This document shows positions 1 through 6,027 of a stretch of DNA of 6,027 nt, piece after piece. A program made the position numbers and the translations under genes. Origin of the DNA: Rickettsiales bacterium (lineage in GTDB: Bacteria; Pseudomonadota; Alphaproteobacteria; Rickettsiales; JALZUV01); assembly GCA_023301245.1 (NCBI GenBank), contig JALZUV010000155.1:1-6027 (forward strand), in the 5' to 3' direction. Within the stretch, counting starts at the first letter, position 1. Each line of letters opens with the position of its first letter. A model generated the notes under the pieces. The model was given only the letters and a program-made list of their open reading frames with translations. It was not told the origin of the DNA and made no database searches.

Positions 1-688
1 CGAAGACAATGGAGTTTCCTGTTGCGCCAGTGATTCGGATTAGATATTGAGCGAGAGTGGCGGAGAATTTCGCCACATTTCCAGACGAGCAATCCACCGT
101 TCCAACATTGACCCAATTTGCGCCCCGATCAACCGAAGATTCGAGCGTGAGCGTAGCCCCTGAAACTGTCTTATAGAATACCTTAAACGTGTCCGCGAAG
201 ACCTCAATGTCTCCAGTAAAGGCCCCGCCTCGATTAGCGTTGAAAGTAACTGAACCACCCGTAGGGACGGAGAAGTGCAGCCCGCGAACCCAAACACCAT
301 GATCGTCTGGCTGGGTAGCACCTCCAGACAGATTAAATCCGAGCATACCAAGACCGTAACCGCCGATTCCAAATTGCCTCTGGAGGAGGATTCCAAAATC
401 AAAACCGAGCGCGGCGAGACTATCACCCGTCGTCACCATCGAGAGGCGAGAAGTGCGGGGGAATGAGCTAACTGGAGGGTTTGAGAGTAGTTTTTTGGTC
501 TGCGAAAGTTGGCCGTAAAAATGGCCAAGTTTATTGCTCGTCCCATCCACTGCCTCTTGAGTGGCCTTGGAGACTGGGAGGTTTACAGGGTCGATATTTC
601 CTTCATCCCCTCCCGCTTGGTTGGAAGTTACAAAAATTTTACGGCCCCCCATTGAGGCGACTACTGGAGCATTTTGCGGTGTTGACAT
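1..688 (-). CDS. SGNH/GDSL hydrolase-type receptor-binding protein or tailspike (partial, C-terminus outside window)
   Basis: This frame is open from an ATG at 688-686 to the left edge, giving 229 codons without a stop; the C-terminus is missing. Residues 1-80 form a polar leader (MSTPQNAPVVASMGGRKIF at the start) that may contact the preceding adaptor protein. Residues 84-95 read MVTTGDSLAALG, a good match to block I of SGNH/GDSL hydrolases, with Ser90 (codon 419-421) as candidate nucleophile. After a helix-like stretch (LLQRQFG, 101-107) comes a Gly/Thr/Val-rich, beta-type segment at about 130-229. It resembles the beta-sandwich insertions found between block I and later blocks in some phage and carbohydrate-esterase SGNH proteins. 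Blocks III (GxND) and V (DxxH) would lie beyond the edge, so activity is not shown. The family cleaves esters, often acetyl groups on glycans; a role on host surface polysaccharide is inferred from the tail-gene context. The start is 2 bp after the adaptor stop, with no Shine-Dalgarno, suggesting translational coupling. Met13 is a weaker alternative start. Confidence 0.78.
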   Translation of the reverse strand, partial: MSTPQNAPVVASMGGRKIFVTSNQAGGDEGNIDPVNLPVSKATQEAVDGTSNKLGHFYGQLSQTKKLLSNPPVSSFPRTSRLSMVTTGDSLAALGFDFGILLQRQFGIGGYGLGMLGFNLSGGATQPDDHGVWVRGLHFSVPTGGSVTFNANRGGAFTGDIEVFADTFKVFYKTVSGATLTLESSVDRGANWVNVGTVDCSSGNVAKFSATLAQYLIRITGATGNSIVF

Positions 689-690
689 GG

Positions 691-1326
691 CTATTGGAAG
701 TTGAATGAAACGAGTGAGTTGTCGAAATTGAAGAAAGCTGCTGGGATCTTCCCAACCAATACAGTAGCTCGGTCAGCTGCCTCTTGAGCTTGGGTTACAA
801 AACCATTGGCATTGTTTGCAGATTGTGCAGCATCGGTAGCACTATCTGCCGAAGCATTTTCAGCAGCAGCAATACGTCCCTCTGCACCAGACCACTCCAA
901 TTGCTCTTGAGGAGAACGTGCGATTGGGTTGCCATCAGTGTCAAAACCCAGACTGGAGTTGTGCGTGAAAGGGGTGCCAAAAGATGCTTTTACTGTTCTG
1001 CCTAGGGTTTCATCCACCTCTTGCAGTGTTAATGTCACCTTGTCAAAAGCGGCTCGCACGTCCGCAGCGGCGGGGGTGGTGTTCTGAGGGAATGGTTGCT
1101 CCTGTGTAAGAGGTGTCTCACGGGACAACACCAGCACCGCAGTGGATGCTAGCGCACTCCCAGTGCGGAAACCATCAGGGGAGATTGTGAAATCTGTGCT
1201 AGCCACACCGTCAACAGTAAGCTTCAAATCGACATCGCGGTCGCGTGGGATCGTGATGGCGTATGGGATCGTAGTTGATCCATTCCCAGAATAGGTTGCT
1301 ACTGTAGCTGTATTCGTGACAGACAT
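691..1326 (-). CDS. T7 gp17-like tail-fibre N-terminal anchor / adaptor protein (short, 211 aa)
   Basis: Residues 1-115 have the pattern of the T7 tail-fibre N-terminal domain: an opening beta segment (ATYSGNGSTTIPYAITIP, 7-24), then DVDLKLTVDGV (31-41), then LSRETPLTQ (67-75), and the helix AFDKVTLTLQEVDETLGRTV (93-112), the usual hallmark before the fibre shaft. In T7 this domain fixes the fibre to the tail. Residues 148-190 are Ala/Ser/Asn/Gln-rich and likely form a short trimeric coiled coil (AEGRIAAAENASADSATDAA, 148-167). The protein then ends in an aromatic tail, AAFFNFDNSLVSFNF (196-210). T7 gp17 is about 550 residues, so the shaft and receptor-binding parts are absent here; the next gene probably supplies them. 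The ATG at 1326 is the only reasonable start, because an in-frame TGA lies three codons upstream (1333-1335). No Shine-Dalgarno precedes it. The stop TAG (691-693) is 2 bp before the next ATG. It could instead be a complete short fibre. Confidence 0.85.
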   Translation of the reverse strand: MSVTNTATVATYSGNGSTTIPYAITIPRDRDVDLKLTVDGVASTDFTISPDGFRTGSALASTAVLVLSRETPLTQEQPFPQNTTPAAADVRAAFDKVTLTLQEVDETLGRTVKASFGTPFTHNSSLGFDTDGNPIARSPQEQLEWSGAEGRIAAAENASADSATDAAQSANNANGFVTQAQEAADRATVLVGKIPAAFFNFDNSLVSFNFQ

Positions 1327-1368
1327 GGGTTTTCAGGAGGGTGCTACATTTCAGTGCTAGCGGCAACC
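1327..1368 (-). other. 42-bp intergenic gap between the large virion gene and the fibre adaptor; no SD, promoter or terminator recognised
   Basis: This is the only gap of any size between genes. Read on the coding (minus) strand it contains the hexamer TAGCAC twice (1354-1359 and 1342-1347), a GCTAGC palindrome (1355-1360), and CCCTCCT (1335-1341) shortly before the adaptor ATG. The last is the reverse of a Shine-Dalgarno sequence. No strong hairpin followed by a T run is present, and nothing matches a T7-type phage promoter or a -35/-10 pair convincingly. The two genes are therefore probably on one transcript. Confidence 0.5.
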
Positions 1369-4300
1369 TCAATCTTTGGGTTGGCTCAAGTATTCCTCGA
1401 CCACTTTACGAAGTTCCTTTGGAACAGAAGCTTCGGACAAGGCTTTGAGGATCTTCTCATCAGGGATCTTCGTCACTTTAAAAGCACGAACCTGTGCAAT
1501 GATTCTTTTCTCCAAATCCTTGCGAGCTTTCTCAACCGCTTTGACTTCTTTCTTCGCGTCTGCTTTTGAGAGCTTTGCCAGCTTGCCGTTCTGAGTCCCA
1601 TCCTTCTGGAAGGCTGCAAGGTCAGTCTTGTTTATTGACGCACTTATCTCCCTGTTCGCGAAAGCATACTGCCTCAAAGGGTCTTTGAGATACCTATCAT
1701 GCGTGGTGTCTTTCGTCCGCATGCGGAATCCTAGCATGTATTGATAGATTTCCTCCCTTGAGGTGGAAGCTCCAGCAAATCCAACCTCTTCAGTTTTTGC
1801 TTTTTGCATCTTCTCGGCCAGTCGGAGGAAACCAGGTTGGAACATGTTCTCGTATGCGTATTCCACAAGCTTGTCCCTCTTGGTTCCAGCCTCATCGACG
1901 GAGGCATTGTAGATGTCTTGCCCATGGGTATCTTTGTTCGAGATGATGCTAGCGGTGGTCTTACTGAAAATGTTGATGTCCTCAAACCCTGTGACCACGT
2001 CCAGCGGTGTCAGGAAACCGCTAAGTGTGTCACCCTCTTTGAACTCTCTGGATGCTGAAGTGAGTGCATTGTAAAATGCTGTCTGGGGAACTAGGTATTC
2101 AGGGTTAAAGTATGAAAGCTTCCCATCTGTGGCGGCGGTCCAAATGACATTGCTGTTTTCATCCCAAGGGTCTTTCAGTGCATCCAATGCCTCTTGGTCT
2201 TCTTCCCCCAGCTCAGTGAACCAAGCGGTGGCGGCAGAGATCCCAGCGCCGAGAGCGGAAGCAACAAGCAACTGCCCTGCCAACCTTTTGGCCCCAGCTT
2301 TCATCAAGACAGGGTTGCCAGACCACAACTCACGCATTGTCAACCTAGCAGTGTTCACTGTGGTCCGAATCAACTCCGACCGGAAAGAAACGTAAGTAGG
2401 GACAATCATCCCGTGTGACGAAAGCCTCTTGAGCAGTGGGGGGACGAGGTCATAGTTCTGTGTCGTCGCCCTGAGATCACCGATGGCACGGGTTGCTGCC
2501 TGTCGCAAAGTTTCCTTGGGGTATGCCCTGATGTATTTGTCCAACTCATGGTTGAATGCCGACCGCTTCGCACGGTTGTCTGGAATTTGATAAAGTTTGC
2601 CCGCAGCGCCAACTAGCTTCTTAGCACCGGTAGCATCACCTAATGCAGCATTGGCTGAAGCCTTCAAATCGTTGGCCACCACATTAGAATCTAGCACGCC
2701 ACCCTGTTCAAGAATGGCCGTCTTCAAAGCGAGTGGGATTTTCACAACCCCACCACTAGCACTCACCTCTGCATTGGTCCTGTCTAAGCTAGCTTCTTGG
2801 TCAGTCACAGACATGACAGGTGTTTTATCCACACCTACAACGCCAGCAAACTCACTCCCAAGCCCTTCGAGATATCCTTTGGTCCCTTTGAAATCGAAAG
2901 ACACGCGACCATTATACACCTCTATGCCGATGCCACCCCAGGCGTTCGTGGTGTAAGATCCTGGGCTGAGGATCACTTGGCCAAATTTACCAGTCGCAGT
3001 GAGTCCTGCCATTGCGCGAAGAACTGCGCCCTCTGGCTTCAACCCTTGCTCGCGGACTTTGTTTAGCATCGCATCTAGCTCCTCACCAATGTGAGGGTCG
3101 ATGAAAGTGTCTTGGAAGCCGAGGAACTGAGTGGATACCCGTCTGCCAGTCTGCTTTGAGACTTTCCCATCACCATCGACGGTGTCGTATGTGAACTCAG
3201 TTGTCCCGATCTGGTAGGTGTGACCAAGCTCACGATTGAAGCTTGGGGAGGTAAGCCCCATGTCGTGCAACTGCTCACGCATGCGGAGCTGGCCTTGGTA
3301 GTTGATGAGGATGCCAGAGGCTTTTTTCCCAGACTCGCGGATGTTCGTCGCGGGGTTTCTGATCTCCCCTAAAAGGTTCAAGATTGCTGGAGATAAATCG
3401 TTGTTTTTCTTCACAAAAGCTGTGGCAGAAATCTTACCACTGGAGGCGGTGCCGTTGTAGAACTTCTCTGGCCTCCCTTTTCCGAGGATGTCTTGGATGA
3501 TCTCATCCGCCCTGACCGTGTCCACATTCTGTGACTGTTTGATCTCGTTCAATGCGTCTGAATAGATACCTGGGTGGTCCTTTTTCACATTGTTGTAAGT
3601 CCATTTATATGAAGGGTCGAAAGCTTTGAACTGTCGGAACACATAAGAGCCGATGTTGTCACCTACCGACTTCGCTAAGTCGCCATCGACTACCCCATGT
3701 TCGACAAGCAAGCCAGAGTAGAAATCGAGGTCTTTACGTGCGCTATCGACATCTTTGCGGATGTTCTTTGGGAGCTTAAGAAGGGCATCCTTGTCCCCTC
3801 TGAGAGCAAAATAGGTGTTCTCCTGCAACTCCAGCGCAACACCATCGTAGAGGTGGTCTGGAGTCTTCTTGAGGTAGGAAGAGATCTTCTTATCTAACTG
3901 GTTCGCAGTGCGGTTGAATTGCGTCTCAACCCCTTTCGCTTTAGAATTTACCTCGGCCAGAATCTTTGAGAGTGATTTTGATGGCAGTGGTTGTTGAGAT
4001 ACAAATTTTTGCAGCCCATATCGGGCTTTGGCCCTAACGGATGGTGTGTCTTCCCCTTTCTTCGGCACTGGTGGTAGCCGGTCCCTGCGGAAGATCGATG
4101 GTTCAACTTGGTCAGTGTTTAGGATTTCCAAGTCTGGCCCCAACAAAGAGTGGAGCTTATCTGTCTCAAATGATGGTTTGATGCTGTGGTCAACTGCATC
4201 TGCTGCTAAGGTCTTTTCAAACTTTGCGGCGGCTTCTGGGTCCACCTGCTGGACAGCTAGCACGGCCTCTTCTGGCGTTCTGACTTCAAGTGATTGAGTT

Positions 4301-6027
4301 TCGGAAGACACCAAATAGCTATTGGTCTCAGGGTTTGCCACAATGGAAATGCCGTCAACCCCTTTGAAGTCAACTATTTGCGGAGATGCATTTTCCAAGA
4401 ATGCTGGAAATAGTTGCTGGATGGTCTCGATGGATTGCTCCAGTTCACCATTTTGGATCTGGTCAATTTGTGGCTCAGTAAAGCCCGCAGAATCTAGGAG
4501 TTCCGAGTTTTTCATCAGCCCTTCCAATGTCCTTCTGTCCATATACCTAGCACCTTTTGAGCCTGCAAGCCCTAGCAAGATGAGTGGTGCAGATGCAAAA
4601 GCAGTGCTAGGGGCGCGGTTGATAATCTCGTTGATCTCACCCCCCTCGCCAAAAAGGTTCACATCCTTAATATCCGCATCCATTGCCTTGAAAAGCTTTT
4701 GTGCGAGAGGGAGCATTGCATCTTGCCCAGACTCTTGGAGGGTTTCGGCTGCTAACTTTCCGGCGAAGCCAGCACCGCCTTTGAGGATGCTGTTTGTGAA
4801 CAGTTTGGTAGTTGGCATCTTACCAAAAAGAATCTTCCCCTGGAATGCGCTCAACCCTGTGTAGCCGACTGCGGCAGAGTCAGCCACATTCTGCAACTCT
4901 TCCTCGGAAGTATCAGGGTTTGTCCGTCGAAGCTCTTGCATATTCTCCTCCCGCTTAGACTGGAAGATGACGGAAAGACCAAGAGGACCAGTCAGCGCCG
5001 CCGCCATTTCAGGCAATGATGAGCCAACACCATGCACGAAATCCCGCTTCAGCGTTTCTGTAGGGGAATCCTTGAGATCTTGCCAGAGGCTCCCAGATGT
5101 GCCGGAAGAGGTCTTCACAATTGCCTCCTGCCACCTTGCTAGCTCGCCGTAGAACTTCCGAAGCTTGTTAATCTCACCGGTGACTTTCTCGCCATTGTCC
5201 ACAATTGCTCGCATTTTATCCCCAACACCCAACGCATCAGCCACAGTGTCTTGGGCCTTTCGGAATAGGTTGTTCTTTCGGCGCTCTTTAGCCTTTGTGA
5301 CTGCCCCACCGAGGGCACCCACCGAACTGATGGAAAAGTTCACCCCCAATTTTTCAGCACTGTCGAAGAGGCCGCGAGAGAAAGAATCCATGTCTTTCGC
5401 TGGGTTGTTCCCGTGAAGCTCGGCGGTCTTGGCTAGCATCGCCACCAATGCAGGGTAGTCTTTTTCTGGGACATCCTTGACGATCTGCTGGGCAACCTCC
5501 CAAAAGTCACGTCCATTGTTTTCCTCCCCCTCTTTCACGAAGTCAGATTTGAAACCTTCTTTCCGTGCTAGTGCGTTGAAGGACTCCACAACCAATGGGC
5601 GGATGCCTTTAAATCTGGAACTCAGTTTCGACTGTTGGGAAACACGGATGGCACGCAACTCCACCCTCTCAGCGTCACTGAGATCTGGGTTGGCGGAATT
5701 AAGATCTTCCTCAAATGCATCTTTGTCTTCTGCCATTCCAAGGAAGCGCACTGTTGCCAGTTCTGTTGCGGAAGTGACTATTTTTTCCCTCCTGTCAATT
5801 TCATTGATTTTGGAAAGACTCCAGCGGGAGAATGCACCTAAAGTTGGCTCACTGGATTCCTCATCAGCACCTAATACCCCACGGATGTGTGGCTCGGCGG
5901 CACCAGAATCAATTTGTCGGTCACTGTAGCCAGACCTCTTCAGCAGTTGGCGGAGCTTGTATTCCTTCTCCATGAAGGTCTTATCCTGCATAAGTGCCTG
6001 ACTACGTTGGAACTGTTCGGTGTCCCC
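1369..6027 (-). CDS. Very large virion/ejected protein with polyvalent-protein-like C-terminal half (gp16-position internal virion protein candidate); 5' end uncertain
   Basis: From the first ATG (5989-5991) this encodes 1540 residues, ending at TGA (1369-1371). The frame stays open for the 12 codons to the window edge, so the protein may start upstream; Met7 (ATG at 5971-5973, with AGGA about 10 nt before it) is another option. Numbering is from the 5991 ATG. Residues 1-300 are charged and mostly helical. Residues 320-480 hold Gly/Ala-rich hydrophobic stretches (about 323-343, 373-415, 467-476) that could contact membrane. Residues 540-590 look like a small beta/alpha domain. Residues 676-1320 follow a pattern I know from large polyvalent/virion proteins: SVGDNIGSYVFRQFKAFD (775-792), KFGQVILSPGSYTTNAWGG (1002-1020), VPTYVSFRSELIRTTVNTAR (1197-1216), a hydrophobic helix at 1238-1257, then DPWDENSNVIW (1274-1284). 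The C-terminus (about 1472-1505) is a Lys/Glu-rich coiled coil. No lytic transglycosylase or other catalytic motif is visible. Position just before the tail-fibre gene matches T7 gp16, which is ejected into the host; homology to gp16 itself is not shown. Confidence 0.72.
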   Translation of the reverse strand, partial: GDTEQFQRSQALMQDKTFMEKEYKLRQLLKRSGYSDRQIDSGAAEPHIRGVLGADEESSEPTLGAFSRWSLSKINEIDRREKIVTSATELATVRFLGMAEDKDAFEEDLNSANPDLSDAERVELRAIRVSQQSKLSSRFKGIRPLVVESFNALARKEGFKSDFVKEGEENNGRDFWEVAQQIVKDVPEKDYPALVAMLAKTAELHGNNPAKDMDSFSRGLFDSAEKLGVNFSISSVGALGGAVTKAKERRKNNLFRKAQDTVADALGVGDKMRAIVDNGEKVTGEINKLRKFYGELARWQEAIVKTSSGTSGSLWQDLKDSPTETLKRDFVHGVGSSLPEMAAALTGPLGLSVIFQSKREENMQELRRTNPDTSEEELQNVADSAAVGYTGLSAFQGKILFGKMPTTKLFTNSILKGGAGFAGKLAAETLQESGQDAMLPLAQKLFKAMDADIKDVNLFGEGGEINEIINRAPSTAFASAPLILLGLAGSKGARYMDRRTLEGLMKNSELLDSAGFTEPQIDQIQNGELEQSIETIQQLFPAFLENASPQIVDFKGVDGISIVANPETNSYLVSSETQSLEVRTPEEAVLAVQQVDPEAAAKFEKTLAADAVDHSIKPSFETDKLHSLLGPDLEILNTDQVEPSIFRRDRLPPVPKKGEDTPSVRAKARYGLQKFVSQQPLPSKSLSKILAEVNSKAKGVETQFNRTANQLDKKISSYLKKTPDHLYDGVALELQENTYFALRGDKDALLKLPKNIRKDVDSARKDLDFYSGLLVEHGVVDGDLAKSVGDNIGSYVFRQFKAFDPSYKWTYNNVKKDHPGIYSDALNEIKQSQNVDTVRADEIIQDILGKGRPEKFYNGTASSGKISATAFVKKNNDLSPAILNLLGEIRNPATNIRESGKKASGILINYQGQLRMREQLHDMGLTSPSFNRELGHTYQIGTTEFTYDTVDGDGKVSKQTGRRVSTQFLGFQDTFIDPHIGEELDAMLNKVREQGLKPEGAVLRAMAGLTATGKFGQVILSPGSYTTNAWGGIGIEVYNGRVSFDFKGTKGYLEGLGSEFAGVVGVDKTPVMSVTDQEASLDRTNAEVSASGGVVKIPLALKTAILEQGGVLDSNVVANDLKASANAALGDATGAKKLVGAAGKLYQIPDNRAKRSAFNHELDKYIRAYPKETLRQAATRAIGDLRATTQNYDLVPPLLKRLSSHGMIVPTYVSFRSELIRTTVNTARLTMRELWSGNPVLMKAGAKRLAGQLLVASALGAGISAATAWFTELGEEDQEALDALKDPWDENSNVIWTAATDGKLSYFNPEYLVPQTAFYNALTSASREFKEGDTLSGFLTPLDVVTGFEDINIFSKTTASIISNKDTHGQDIYNASVDEAGTKRDKLVEYAYENMFQPGFLRLAEKMQKAKTEEVGFAGASTSREEIYQYMLGFRMRTKDTTHDRYLKDPLRQYAFANREISASINKTDLAAFQKDGTQNGKLAKLSKADAKKEVKAVEKARKDLEKRIIAQVRAFKVTKIPDEKILKALSEASVPKELRKVVEEYLSQPKD

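Noticed and set aside
40..426. 128-aa minus-strand ORF overlapping the GDSL gene
   Set aside because: It lies fully inside the GDSL-coding frame in a different frame, starts at GTG, and has no recognisable domain. The overlapping frame has the GDSL motif and fits the operon.
1327..1368. Possible T7-type promoter or intrinsic terminator in the intergenic gap
   Set aside because: The sequence does not match the T7-like promoter consensus well. Possible stems are about 4 bp with long loops and no T run, too weak to call.
1335..1569. Perfect AGGAGGG on the plus strand upstream of a 71-aa GTG-started plus ORF (1354-1569)
   Set aside because: The spacer to the GTG at 1354 is 13 nt, longer than usual. 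The ORF overlaps the end of the giant gene in antisense and its product has no recognised pattern. Most likely a chance match.
2597..2956. 119-aa plus-strand ORF antisense to the giant gene
   Set aside because: Low-complexity Ala/Ser/Pro/Thr sequence typical of an antisense shadow; the opposing frame carries the conserved polyvalent-like patterns.
4322..4864. 180-aa plus-strand ORF antisense to the giant gene
   Set aside because: Its composition (Ser/Pro/Ala-rich) is what the complement of a coding frame gives. It has no family pattern and runs against the direction of every supported gene.
5477..5929. 150-aa plus-strand ORF antisense to the giant gene
   Set aside because: Same reasoning: Ser/Leu/Arg-rich antisense shadow with no recognisable domain and no partner genes on the plus strand.
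1..6027. Frequent CTAG tetramers as a host or restriction-avoidance signal
   Set aside because: By eye there are about 20 copies in 6 kb, close to the number expected for balanced base composition. There is no clear excess or depletion.

Overview
The window looks like the late structural (virion and tail) region of a tailed bacteriophage or prophage, most likely a short-tailed podovirus with T7-like gene order. All three genes I can support lie on the minus strand and are tightly packed. Transcription runs from high to low coordinates. Coding sequence fills essentially the whole window; the only gaps are 42 bp and 2 bp. Base composition appears roughly balanced, and there is nothing diagnostic of the host. 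I see no tRNA, rRNA, CRISPR array, insertion sequence, integrase or convincing terminator.

In transcription order: (1) a very large gene (about 1369 to the right edge) encodes at least 1540 residues of a virion or ejected-type protein. Its C-terminal half resembles the 'large polyvalent protein' module of phages and mobile elements. Its place just upstream of a tail-fibre gene matches that of the T7 internal virion protein gp16. Its frame stays open to the window edge, so the N-terminus may be missing. (2) A 211-residue gene (691-1326) encodes a T7 gp17 N-terminal-like tail-fibre anchor plus a short coiled coil, and then stops without any receptor-binding domain. (3) Two bases later a third gene (688 to the left edge, truncated by the window) starts. 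It has an 87-residue leader, a GDSL nucleophile motif and a beta-rich segment, consistent with an SGNH/GDSL esterase-type receptor-binding protein or tailspike.

Read together: the large protein would be packaged and probably ejected with the genome. The short fibre protein would attach to the tail. The GDSL protein would be the distal, host-facing part, perhaps deacetylating or de-esterifying a surface glycan. The most interesting points are the split of the tail fibre into a stub adaptor and a separate GDSL enzyme, the polyvalent-like module in a gp16 position, and the lack of Shine-Dalgarno signals at the gene starts. Functions rest on recognising family patterns by eye; no database search was possible.
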